NCBI GenBank assembly: GCA_015679605.1
Contig: JAAAVE010000061.1
Span: 27,155 to 38,828 of the forward strand
Reading direction: 5' to 3'
Length of the DNA: 11,674 nt
From: Podila epigama
Taxonomy: Eukaryota > Mortierellomycota > Mortierellomycetes > Mortierellales > Mortierellaceae
Every line of letters begins with the position of its first letter. Position 1 is the stretch's first letter. A model generated the notes under the pieces. It was given only the letters and a program-made list of their open reading frames with translations, had not been told where the DNA came from and did no database searches. The position numbers and the translations under genes are program-made. Shown here piece by piece: positions 1-8,800 of this stretch.

Positions 1-387
1 ACCGCTACCGAGGATGATCTTCGTGGCGCCTTTGCCGAGTGCGGCCAGATCGTCTCTGTCCGTCTCCCTACCGACCGTGAGTCCGGTCAGCCCAAGGGCT
101 TTGGTTACATTCAGTTCTCTTCCATTGACGAGGCCAAGGCTGCCATTGCCTGGAACGGCTCCGACCTTGCCGGTCGCCCTTGCCGTCTTGACTTTGCTGG
201 TCAGAAGCCCGAGCGTTCCGAGGGCGGTGGACGTGGTGGTCGCGGCGGTGCCCGTGGCGGCTTTGGTGGCCGTGGCGGTGCCCGTGGTGGTGCTGGCGGC
301 CGTGGTGGTGCCCGCGGTGGTCGCGGTGGTGCCTCCACCAACCGCGGTGGATTTGGCGCTTTCCAAGGAAAGAAGGTTACCTTCTAA
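1..387 (+). CDS. Nucleolin/Gar2/Nsr1-like RNA-binding protein, 3' end only (RRM remainder plus RGG tail)
   Basis: Frame 1 is open from the window edge to a TAA at 385-387, giving the last 128 residues; the 5' part lies outside. Residues 1-66 are most of an RRM: the first helix (EDDLRGAF), the RNP1 motif KGFGYIQF at 32-39 with its RNA-stacking aromatics, and the closing strand CRLDFA. The RNP2 strand is missing because of the window edge. Residues 75-117 form a Gly/Arg tail with nine RGG triplets, often separated by Ala (RGGARGG), and the protein ends KKVTF. A C-terminal RRM followed by RGG repeats is the layout of fungal Gar2/Nsr1 nucleolins, which act in nucleolar pre-rRNA processing; the RGG arginines are typical methylation targets. 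Codon choice is strongly biased (GGT/GGC, CGT, GCC), as in highly expressed fungal genes. Another RRM-RGG protein cannot be fully excluded without the N-terminus. Confidence 0.88.
   Translation, partial: TATEDDLRGAFAECGQIVSVRLPTDRESGQPKGFGYIQFSSIDEAKAAIAWNGSDLAGRPCRLDFAGQKPERSEGGGRGGRGGARGGFGGRGGARGGAGGRGGARGGRGGASTNRGGFGAFQGKKVTF
226..354 (+). repeat. RGG-coding imperfect repeat
   Basis: This GC-rich stretch is built from GGTGGCCGTGGCGGTGCCCG-like units and encodes nine RGG triplets with Ala or Phe spacers. It is coding sequence of the nucleolin-like gene; such tracts are prone to length change and misassembly. Confidence 0.8.
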
Positions 388-677
388 AGCAGGATCGATC
401 CCTCTTTTCACACACTCTCTTTTATTCTCATTATTATCAGATTCTTTTTCATTCTTTTCTGTCTTTTCTTTTCCCTATTTTTATGTTTTATAGCCATCCA
501 TTCTTTGAACCTGCATATCTGTAACCCCCCTTTCACCATTCGTCCTACCCCATCCTACTCAACGTTTCCAGAGAGTCCTTTCGTTTAGAGCTCGATCGTT
601 TGTACTTTTATCCTTGGTTACCAATTTTCCTCCTAGTTTTTGTCAAACGCTCATTGTCTTGTCAACAAGTCGGATCA

Positions 678-726
678 TTTATTTCCTCAATGGAATAAAA
701 TTATTACTTTTTTTTATATTTTTATT
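678..726 (-). terminator. Two putative minus-strand poly(A) signals (AATAAA) for the Iwr1-like gene
   Basis: TTTATT on the plus strand at 721-726 and 678-683 reads AATAAA on the minus strand, about 204 and 247 nt beyond the Iwr1 stop codon. They flank the plus-strand AATAAA at 694-699, so the two convergent transcripts probably overlap at their 3' ends. Confidence 0.4.
694..699 (+). terminator. Putative poly(A) signal AATAAA of the nucleolin-like gene
   Basis: A canonical AATAAA lies 307 nt after the stop codon, followed by a T-rich stretch. It is the first canonical plus-strand hexamer I find downstream of the gene. Use in vivo is inferred. Confidence 0.45.
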
Positions 727-783
727 TGTCCTTGTCCTTTCAAGATACATGATATGGTGCTTTGTTGGCTTTGCTTTTAACAA

Positions 784-888
784 AATTTGTCTAATCAAGT
801 TCCAAGATATGACACGCGCAATGCTTTACTTTATGAATTTGTCTCATCAAGTTACAAGATATGACACGCGCAATGCTCTTTACTACAG
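784..888. repeat. Two 52-53-bp tandem repeat units, with degenerate flanking copies
   Basis: Unit 1 (784-835) and unit 2 (836-888) both read AATTTGTCT-A/C-ATCAAGTT followed by the shared core CAAGATATGACACGCGCAAT and then a TTTACT segment. Unit 2 carries a one-base insertion and a few substitutions. A degenerate copy precedes them (about 724-770, with ATTTGTC and CAAGATACATGATATGGTGC), and a partial start of a further copy (AACTTGTCTAG) follows at 889. The repeat sits in the likely 3' UTR of the minus-strand Iwr1 gene. Confidence 0.85.
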
Positions 889-929
889 AACTTGTCTAGC
901 TGCTACGATGTGCATGGGTAAAATGATCT

Positions 930-3313
930 CTAGTACGAGTACTCATCGTCAGTGTCCGAAAGTTCATCTAATTTGTTCAAGAGAAAAAGACGCATTGTTA
1001 AAAAGACAAACTCATTGCAAATAAGGAGCAACAGCAATCGCTATCACACGCTTTTCTCTACAGTATATTAGCATGAAAAATAACTCTGCCAACTTACAAG
1101 CAAGGTCATCATCGTCACTCTGCTCGTCTTCTGGATAATCATTCTGATAATAATCCTCAGCATTCGAGTCTGAATCCTCAAAGTCATCATCAGTAGAATC
1201 ATCTTCGTTCATAAAGTTGCCTTCATCTTCACTGAACCACAACCTACAAAGTGGAATAGTCGCATGTTTTTTGACAACAATCAAATTGTTAGAGGCATTA
1301 TCAGTTTTAAAATACATAATCGAAAAGCAATGGACGAAAAAAGAAAAAAGAAAAAAAAAAAAAAAAGATCAAAGAACACGTACAAAGATCCAATGCCTCG
1401 GTGCTTGGATTCCTGCTGGTGATCGGCATTGACATCACGATAGTAAATATCGTATACATATTCGTCATCACTATCCTCTCCAGCATTGCCGTCCAAGATT
1501 CTTGAGCCTGCATTCGACAGTGACGATGCTGAGCGCCCATGGTCAAGACCCTCATCCGTGTTGATCTTTGGATCAGGCGCCCTATCAGAAACTAGTAGAT
1601 TCAAAGAGATTGATACGAGATTATTTAAAAAGACTTTTCTTTTTCTTTTTCATTTTGACGTCGGAATGCCATGCCCTCAGATCATATCCATAAAGTCCAT
1701 TTTCTTACTTGACAAGTATTCTCGAACCATGGGTAGAAAGTTGCACATGATTTCTGCTTCTTCTGCCTCCTTTTGAAGTTGCTGTTTAGTCTTTGGCTCT
1801 TCTTCCTTGACAACATCGTACATCTTGAACACATCCAACGCCGCCTCCGCCTCTACTTGACTCGATGATCTATTGCAAACATCGTTAGCATGTTTATACT
1901 ATGTCACCACTTTTTTCTCCCTCCCTCACACGCATGGTATGCGTACATACACATAACGAATGACCCCTTGCTGTTTTACGCCTAATGCTGACACATAACA
2001 TACTTGACTTCAGGTGGTGCTTGACTAGGTGTAGACAGACCAGATCGGTTCTGCTGAATGACGCGATAACGCGCAGTTTTTGCATTATCGCGCAAGGTAG
2101 TCGCCAATTTGTCTCTGCTCCCCGCCACACGCTCTTCCAACTCGATTGGGTCCATCAGGCGCGATCTTGGTCGAGGCGGCTTCTCGGTCAAATGTGTGAT
2201 AGTATCCTGTAACATACCAGTAGGGTTTGAGTGATTACAACAGTGTTAGGAGAAGCTGTATTCATGTCATTTTTATATTTTCCTTCCAAACGAATTGAAG
2301 GTGCTGAGGTATTCAAATGCGAAAAGTTGCTTGTTTTTTTACCCTCAACTGAAGAGACTGCGTGGGGTCCTTGAAGATTGCCTTGTTCACAGTCGTAGCC
2401 AACCTAAACACAGCTGGGGTTGCCTCTATTGTAATGACACCCGATAGAACATCACACCTGTATCAATATAGATTGCCCTGTAGACTTTATGATAGGATGG
2501 CCGATCCTGTACATAGTTCCTGACAAGTGGAAATATATATGAATATATCTTACTAGGAGTTGTTGTTGTCTTGCCGGATAGAATTTTATCAATCTCTTGC
2601 TCCAGTTCATTCCCAATCTTTTTCTGTTTCTTTCCTGCAAGTTTTTCCAATTGCTCTTGTACAACTAAGCAAAAGAAAAGGTAAGAGTTGGAGGGTGGAG
2701 ATTAGCAACAAGCAAGAAGTGTAGCAGAATCATGAACACGATCTATCCAATAGAGAAGGAAGCAAAAATGAAAAAGGAAGAGAGTCCTTTTCCTTTGATA
2801 TTTACCAAGGGTGTCTAATGGTTCCTCGTGTCTCTTGCGCTTGATTCGCAGGATGGTCAAGCCGTCATTAGTCGTAGACGATGACATATCTGCACTGCGT
2901 TTGGATCCTGACAATCCTTCGGTCTGTTTCTCGACCGACTTGCTCTCAGGTGTGTGATTATCAAAGCTAAAGGTCCCTGAGGGTATTTCCTTATGTCCCG
3001 CCGAGACAGAGGTTGAGGTCGAGGTTGAGGTTGAGGTTGAGGTCGAGGCCGTGGTGCCGGGTAGAGCGATGGCTATACCCTTTTGAGACGACTGATTCCA
3101 CTCTGGCGGATCAAATTTGCCGGGGTTATCATAGTCAATAGCGTGTTTCTTGTAGGGTCGGATGAGTGGCCGTGTGCCAACATTGCCGATTTTGGGTTTC
3201 TTTGGAAGAAAAAGGCTGGGTGGTGCTTTTGCAGCATTTGTGGGTGTGACAGATGCTGCTGTACCAACTGTCGGTGGTTGGTTCGTTGTAGAAGGATCAG
3301 GCGACATGGACAT
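930..3313 (-). CDS. IWR1: Iwr1 / SLC7A6OS-like RNA polymerase II nuclear import factor (8 exons, 485 aa)
   Basis: Spliced exons: 3313-2806, 2664-2554, 2425-2343, 2206-2004, 1869-1709, 1591-1384, 1243-1098, 967-930. All seven introns (117-141 bp) are GT-AG and phase-consistent; CTAAC-like branch sites are visible in introns 4 and 6. The ATG at 3313 follows an in-frame TAA. Recognition rests on the family N-motif LTILRIKRKRHEEPLDTL (152-169); VFRLATTV (212-219), matching the family's FxLVxTV; LPMVREYL (347-354); and the Iwr1 domain with EYVYDIYYRD (399-408) and SDSNAEDYYQNDYPEDE (449-465), then an acidic tail ending DDEYSY. The family binds assembled RNA polymerase II in the cytoplasm and carries it into the nucleus with importin alpha; KRKR (158-161) and KKQKK (181-185) could form the bipartite NLS. 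The protein is longer than yeast Iwr1 because of about 150 extra N-terminal residues. Exons are inferred by eye, without transcript data. Confidence 0.9.
3009..3050 (-). repeat. Hexanucleotide repeat coding a Thr-Ser tract
   Basis: Six GAGGT(T/C) units and a final GAGGCC lie in tandem on the plus strand. Read on the minus strand they encode the (Thr-Ser)n run at about residues 89-103 of the Iwr1-like protein. Phase is kept because the unit is six bases. It lies in the low-complexity linker between the N-terminal basic/aromatic block and the family core. Confidence 0.85.
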
Positions 3314-3837
3314 GCTGTATTATTATTGTTGTTACAAGTCGTTGGAATGGGAAGTATGAATGGATGCGTTGAATGCTGATGAATGCAATGCAAGTGAGTG
3401 GTATTAGTGAGAGGAGGGGAGTAAATGGACCACTGGAAGAGTGCTGTTGCACGAAACGTGAATGGTAATGGATGAATGGATTGGTAAAGAAGGTCTGTGA
3501 AGAAAAGGAAGAAGAGTGTAGAAAAAAAAAAAAAAAGAAAAGAAAGGGACTGTCATTTTAGCGCCACCAAACATGCCGCAGCCAAAAATCTATCTTTTAA
3601 ATCGTGCGTTTTTCCTACCACGCGTTCACCTTTACAGTTGTTTTATTCTTTTATCCAACAGATTGGGAACCATTCTAGATAACTTGGCACTCTATCTACA
3701 TGTCTACAAGGAAGGATGAAGGATGTTCTATTATCAACAACTTGTGAATTAACTTTTGTCCGAGTCCCTCTCTCTATATCTCTATTTGGCGTGTCTCTCT
3801 ATTGCTACTCAGTGAAATGCCCAAAAAAGGATGACCG

Positions 3838-3842
3838 CCAAT
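3838..3842 (+). promoter_or_regulatory. Possible CCAAT box
   Basis: CCAAT within GACCGCCAATAGGG lies about 150 bp upstream of the TATA box of the barrel-protein gene. The HAP/CBF complex binds this motif in fungi. A five-base match is weak evidence, and it could serve either flanking gene. Confidence 0.25.
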
Positions 3843-3989
3843 AGGGCTCCTCCAATTTCGAAAACACGTCTTACAACTTTTTTTTGTTTTTCATAATTTT
3901 TTCATTACTTTTCATTACTTGAGCATTGCATGTGGAATGAAGATGGAGGAAACATCAAAAAGGAAACAAGTCAAAAGCCGAGGTTTGGG

Positions 3990-4000
3990 TATATAAAATA
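3990..4000 (+). promoter_or_regulatory. TATA box of the secreted barrel-protein gene
   Basis: TATATAAAATA matches the TATA consensus well. It stands 275 bp before the start codon and 20-30 bp before a long CT-rich block, the usual arrangement of strongly transcribed fungal genes. Transcription would then begin in or just after the CT block, giving a leader of roughly 130-240 nt. Confidence 0.7.
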
Positions 4001-4018
4001 GTATGTTTGCTCCAGCAT

Positions 4019-4080
4019 TCCTTCTCTCTTTTTTTCTCTTCTTTTTTTATTCTTCATCGCCTTCCTTTTCTCCACTTTGA
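4019..4080 (+). promoter_or_regulatory. CT-rich initiator/leader block
   Basis: About 60 bases are almost all C and T (TTCCTTCTCTCTTTTTTTCT and onward), directly downstream of the TATA box. Pyrimidine blocks in this position mark transcription starts in many fungal promoters; here that is inferred from position only. Confidence 0.45.
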
Positions 4081-4115
4081 CTCCACTTGACTCCACTTGA
4101 CTCCACTTGACTCCA
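4071..4115 (+). repeat. 10-bp direct repeat CTCCACTTGA in the 5' leader
   Basis: Three perfect CTCCACTTGA copies (4081-4110) follow one variant (TCCACTTTGA, 4071-4080) and are followed by a half unit (CTCCA) and degenerate ATCCACTCCACAC. The repeat lies between the TATA box and the ATG, most likely within the transcribed leader. Confidence 0.85.
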
Positions 4116-4264
4116 ATCCACTCCACACAGTTCAAAAGCAAGTAAAATAGGCCTTCCTCTCACTTTTCCCTCTTTCATATTTCAGTTACATACCCCTACC
4201 TAAACACACACAAATATATCCATTCCTCCTCCTACTCCTCCTCTTCGTTCAATTCACCTCCACC

Positions 4265-4898
4265 ATGAAATTCGCTCGTATCGCTCTTCTCATGTTTATC
4301 TTGGTTGTCGCCATCGCTTCGACTGTCGATGCTGGAAAGAAGAAGAAGAAAACAACCAAAAAGGGTTCTCTCGTTGTTCGTTGGAACAAGAAGCAGTCTG
4401 GCATCTCGACCTGGTTCACAGGTTCCCATCTCAAAGGTGTAAGTCATCATAACATTCCTTTCTCTTTCTCCTTTATTGTGCATTTTGACACAACACTCAT
4501 AATAAACATTCAATGTCCCCAATACTCACCTTTATCGACATACAATATACACTTTGTGATAGGCCGCGTGCTATGGTAACCTCATGGGTAACAGCCATGT
4601 CAATGCAAAGGATAACTGGCACATTGGCGCCGTGAACATTAACACGTTCGCCAAGGGTTACAAGGGCGTGTGCTTCGAGTGCGCCAAGGTCTCTTATGGC
4701 AAACGCTCCGTCGTTGTCCGTATCATTGACGGCTGTAGCAGCTGCAAGCCCAACCACATTGACCTTACCGCCTCTGCTTTCAAGACCCTGGCCCCTCTCA
4801 GTAAGGGTGTCATCAAGATGACATACGAATTTGTCCGATGCCCCAGCGGTGGTTCTCTCGCTAAATGGCCACAGTCCCCCAAGGTCAAGAAGAACTAA
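4265..4898 (+). CDS. Secreted double-psi beta-barrel (expansin/loosenin/RlpA-like) protein, 169 aa
   Basis: Exons 4265-4438 and 4563-4898 flank a 124-bp phase-0 intron (GTAAGT...ATAG). Residues 1-23 are a signal peptide: MKFAR, a hydrophobic core, and probable cleavage after VDA. A lysine block GKKKKKTTKKG (24-34) follows. The barrel shows TWFTGS (49-54), KGAACYG (57-63), IIDGCSSC (112-119) and HIDLTASAF (123-131), whose His-x-Asp recalls the expansin HFD motif. Six cysteines (61, 95, 98, 116, 119, 151) could give three disulfides. There is no C-terminal carbohydrate-binding domain, so it resembles single-domain loosenins, barwin-like proteins or RlpA barrels rather than full expansins. The family loosens or binds wall polysaccharides, usually without hydrolysis; some members are protease inhibitors or effectors. 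The exact role is unknown, but secretion to the wall is well supported. A TATA box and CT-rich leader suggest strong transcription. Confidence 0.9.
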
Positions 4899-5057
4899 AT
4901 GTTCTTAATTTTTTTTTCTTTTTTTTTTTCCCTTTTCCCTTTTGTTTCCATTGTCATTTGTGAATGAGCCCTATAAAGAGTCCATTTGACAAGGGTATGG
5001 ACAGGTGTGTTTGTGTCCGTGGAAGTGAGAGAGCTGGTTCTCTTTCACATAAAAAAA

Positions 5058-5067
5058 AATAAATAAA
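5058..5067 (+). terminator. Overlapping poly(A) signals of the barrel-protein gene
   Basis: Two overlapping AATAAA hexamers (AATAAATAAA) lie 160 nt after the stop codon in an A-rich run. This is the first canonical signal downstream, so 3' processing a little beyond 5070 is likely. Confidence 0.5.
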
Positions 5068-5365
5068 AAGGAATTGGATTCACTTTTTTGAACCTCCATT
5101 ATCTTTGTTCGATAATTCTCAATTGTTCATTCGCCCTGGAAACAAAAGCAAAGCAAAGCATATGAAAAGCTCTTTTGGAAAACACAATAAAGAAAAAAAA
5201 CCAAATGTCTCTTCTCCCAACATTTTCCAACATCTTTTTACCATCTGAAATTTCTCAAAAATGTTGTGAGCAAAATGTTTCTCTACTTTCTTTTCTCCCA
5301 TTGTCCTCCTCCCCCCATTGTCACACTTTTCATTTGTAACGAATGTTCTACACTCGGATACCAAA

Positions 5366-5388
5366 ACACACACACACACGCACACACA
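5366..5388. repeat. (AC)n microsatellite
   Basis: A run of AC dinucleotides about 23 bp long, interrupted by a single G at 5380, in the intergenic region. A shorter CA run also lies at 5841-5850, next to the glucan synthase stop codon. Confidence 0.9.
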
Positions 5389-5720
5389 TTCATACACAAG
5401 AAACGCCCGTCCCGAGAAACATTGCATAAATGAGAGTGACACAGTTCAAACGCCCTCATTTCCCAATTATTTTTTTTTTTTGCTCTCAACAAAAAAAAAA
5501 CTTTGTTTTGACAACCTTTTGACAACCTTTGGCCTTGGCCTCAGACTACCTACCATTGGTTCGTTTTTATGCCAAGATGCATCTTCATTACATATATTCC
5601 AGATGGAATGTCCACACAGGTACACAGTTGGTTGCTTGGGTCCATTTTTTCACTTCAGCGCAGCAAACCTCGGATATGTCATTTAAAGATATGAATGTAT
5701 TTCAATAAAAGTAGAGAAAG

Positions 5721-5745
5721 GAGAGAGAGAGAGAGAGAGAGAGAG
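5721..5745. repeat. (GA)n microsatellite
   Basis: Twelve and a half uninterrupted GA units. On the sense strand of the glucan synthase gene this is a (TC)n tract about 110 nt after the stop codon, within its probable 3' UTR. Confidence 0.9.
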
Positions 5746-5856
5746 TGAAAACTGTTCGTAAAATAATGTATTGATAGATAATGAAAAAAAAGAGTATGTA
5801 CAGTATCATTGTAATTATTAAAATAAGAAAGAAAAAGAAACACACACACACCCATT

Positions 5857-8800
5857 TTAAATGGGCACCATGCGATCGATATGTTTTGGCAGGAACTGCT
5901 CAAAGACCAAAGGTCCTACGATAAGCATGACAAAGACAAAGAACAAAAACACAAACAAGACACCGTACGTCCAGGCCACTCGTCGGCGTTGAGACCTCAC
6001 TTTGGCTGAGAGGATAGGAGGGCGAATCTGTTTGCTTGGACGGAGCCAGAACAACATGGTGGAATGCCATCGGTCCACCCATGGAATGAGACAAATCGGG
6101 AAGAGGATAAAGAGAATCACATGGCCCATGATAAAGTCGCATGCAAACATTGACATCTCAATAATCTTGCATACATACTCTCGCATTGGCTGTGAGATGG
6201 CATGGAGACCCAGTCCACGTCCGTGCCACCTGCCCGTCCACCAAGCACGGTTCGTCTCATCGTGTTTGAACTCGCGTGTGAGGAAGACCGTGATGAGGAC
6301 CTTGAACACAAAACGTTGTACAGAGATGGCTGCAATCACTCCCAGCACTGCATGCGATGTGTTCCATGCCTCAAGCGCCCACAACGCCTCAAAGAACAAG
6401 ATCATGCCAATCACTGCCACTGCATGCGCAATCGCTGCCATGATCGACCCAAACTTGACGCAACACATGTTCATGAAGGGACCCAACATGACCGAGACAC
6501 CAAACAAGGCTGCCAGGACACCTGCGTTGAGGGCCATAGGACCCAGTGCAAAGATGCCCACCCGCAACAGTCCACTCGTGAACATGGCCTCGCCTTGCTG
6601 ATTCGCATCAGGGAACGATCGGACAAACATGTAGCAGACAACACAGAGTAACATCTGCAACATGGGAATAATAATCTCAGAGACAAAAATCACCCAAAAG
6701 TTGGCCTTGGGGATATCGCCACCGAGTCTCTCGGATGGATGGCCTAGCCGCTTACGCTTGTAACCAGTGATTCGAGTACGAAGCGTACGGCAATACGAGA
6801 TCCAGGAGGAGACATGGGTCCTCGAGTTACCGCGCGATAGCCATCGCAGGAACTCGCGATAATCCAACAAAAAGTCTGTGAATGAAAACTGGTGAGGGTT
6901 GAACAGGAAAGGCGAGATAACAAGAGCCATGACCGAGACCCAGAAATAGATCAAATGCGGGATCCACATGGTCAATGATGCAAAGACGAGCATAACTAGT
7001 GTACGCATGCCTAGGTAGAGCGATGGACCAGCGAAACGCGAGTAGAGCAATGCAAAGGGTGTTCGCGTGGTGGCAAAACCACGGCCAGTGGCAATATATC
7101 GTGCCCCTCCAAACGACAGGTTGGTCAAGATCGAGTTGGTATAGATCTGAGTGACAAACACCTCAAAGAGGGGTGATAGCGACATGAAATGCTTGCCCAG
7201 GCGGATAACACTCCTTGCAAATCCACGCTCCATGAATTCTTGAAGGAACAGTGGCAAGAAGGCAATGAAAAAGACGATAAAAATCGACAACACACAGCGC
7301 TTGATCCAGTCAAAGACTGGCACCAGGTTCACGCAGGTATCCTGAACGACATCCGAACAAATCTCGACCGATGATGCCATTGCTCCGATAAACAGCATCG
7401 AGAACAAAAAGAGTTGCACCGACAACATGATAAAGATGTTGTTGATGTGGAAACCAGGATGCGCATAGTAGAACGTCAAGAACCGATCCAGCGGCAATTG
7501 CGTTCCCATGTAGTAGTACTCGCGTGAGAGCATTTGCTCACCCATGCCTGTGCCAATCTTGGTGTTAAAGTTGAGAATCGAGCCAAAGCCAAGGTCACGT
7601 CCCTTGCCACACTGGTAGTATTCAGTATGCTTGATACGGCCACCTCGGTTAAACGCCGTCATGCCTGCATAAATGTCTTCATTCAGATGAAGACCCTTTT
7701 GTGCTTTGCTTACACCTACATTTTTTTAAAGGTAATCTCTTGGTCAGCGTTTTTTTTTCTTGTTCTTTTTTCATTTCTGAGGATTACAACAATTTGTGAC
7801 AGCAACATAAAAAAAGCATATAATCGATACCTCCTCGAGTGGTCATGTAGATAAAGTTGAGAAAGTCTGGATGTCCGTAATGAAGCTTGCCTCCGATCTT
7901 GGCCATCATACGTTGGGTCAAGGTACCAAACGTCTGCTCCTTACCCGCAGCCACATCACCAAGGACACCAATATTTTCCGAAAAGATATATTCGCGTGCT
8001 CCAACAATGGCCACGGGTTCGGGTACATCCTTGGACTCGATCTGAGGTGAATAGGGTGAGATGGCGGGTGTATGGAACTGCTCGAATTCACCCAAGACAT
8101 TGCGGATCTTGAGGGCCTCTTCCAAATAGTTATCTTGATTGGCATCGACCAATTGCAAGTATTCACCTCGCGAAAAGATGATGGAATGGTTCTGGTTATC
8201 AGACTTGCCGTCACCCAAAATCGGGTTACCTGGCAACCGGATCCGGAACCGTGGTTTACGCTTGCCATCAGGCATCTTTTCACATTGACCATCGATGAGA
8301 ACCGAATAGATCACTGGCTCCTCGCCCTCCGCCTCTGGTGGGCGCTCTTCAAGATACGCGATCTGGAGCTGTGGGTAAGCACGGAGCAAGAACTCTGCAT
8401 TCTCCATCTCCTCCTTATTGAACTTTGTGTAACGTTGCATCGAGACCAAGAACTTGAACTTTTGGTTCGAAAGACGTTCGAGCTCACGCTCCAAGCGATC
8501 ACCGTTGCCTCCGAATTGCTGTACCACCTCTGGATTCTCGACACGGTAGAGAAGCTTGATAGCCTTGGCATAGTTCATGAATCCGGACACAGTACGATAC
8601 AATGTCTGAGCGCGCAAGGAGGCCCAAATGCGTGTGCGAAGTGTATACTCGGGTGCGGCAGATTTGAAGCCGATGCAGTAAAAAGGCAGGTCATCATTCT
8701 TGGACTTTCCCATTTCCTTGGCGGCTTCCTTCTCAGCCTCGCCCGAGAGGCCAAGACCCGTAGTCGAGCCAAACATGGAAGACTCTTCTGCCAGGATTTT

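Larger units (their letters stand above)
388..929. other. Intergenic region between convergent genes, with 3' UTRs and a tandem repeat
   Basis: The 542 bp lie between the nucleolin-like stop codon and the Iwr1-like stop codon. The first ~300 bp are pyrimidine-rich 3' UTR of the plus-strand gene. AATAAA-type signals occur on both strands (694-699 plus; 678-683 and 721-726 minus). A 52-bp tandem repeat lies at 784-888. I see no credible coding region: the 136-codon frame at 614-1024 runs through the repeat and through the last Iwr1 exon on the opposite strand. Confidence 0.75.
3314..4264. promoter_or_regulatory. Divergent upstream region shared by the Iwr1-like and barrel-protein genes
   Basis: The 951 bp separate two divergent start codons. 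The Iwr1-proximal part (3345-3478) is rich in GAATG/GGATG words. The middle is AT-rich with A- and T-runs (for example 3519-3539 and 3878-3900). A CCAAT pentamer lies at 3838-3842 and a perfect 10-bp tandem duplication TTCATTACTT at 3901-3920. The distal part holds the TATA box and CT-rich leader of the plus-strand gene. I see no TATA box facing the Iwr1 side. The lysine-rich 61-codon frame at 3497-3682 looks like chance translation of a purine run. Confidence 0.65.
4899..5856. other. Intergenic region between convergent genes, low complexity
   Basis: The 958 bp hold the 3' UTRs of the barrel-protein and glucan synthase genes. They contain a T-run at 4907-4930, plus-strand AATAAA signals at 5058-5067, a CA repeat at 5366-5388, an 11-bp-period duplication (GACAACCTTTT, 5510-5530), A- and T-runs at 5471-5500, and a GA repeat at 5721-5745. 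I found no canonical AATAAA on the minus strand for the glucan synthase. The short frames here, such as 5318-5686 plus, run through repeats and have no recognisable features. Confidence 0.7.

Noticed and set aside
14-493. 159-codon plus-strand ORF over the nucleolin-like end
   Set aside because: It is a frame-shifted shadow of the RRM/RGG coding frame; its Val/Ala/Pro-rich product is what GGTGGC repeats give out of frame.
1012-1317. Free-standing acidic 101-codon minus-strand ORF
   Set aside because: Its acidic part is exon 7 of the Iwr1-like gene. The upstream part is intron 6 and the tail is intron 7 read-through.
3497-3682. Lysine-rich 61-codon plus-strand ORF in the divergent promoter region
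   Set aside because: The Lys/Arg run is translation of an A/G-rich tract. There is no conserved motif or splice partner, and it lies between two promoters.
4142-4185. Possible intron in the 5' leader of the barrel-protein gene (GTAAAA...TTCAG)
   Set aside because: At 44 bp it is much shorter than the 115-200-bp introns seen elsewhere in the window, and no reading frame tests it.
5318-5686. 122-codon plus-strand ORF in the 3' intergenic region
   Set aside because: It contains the CA microsatellite read as His-Thr repeats and homopolymer runs, and has no recognisable domain.
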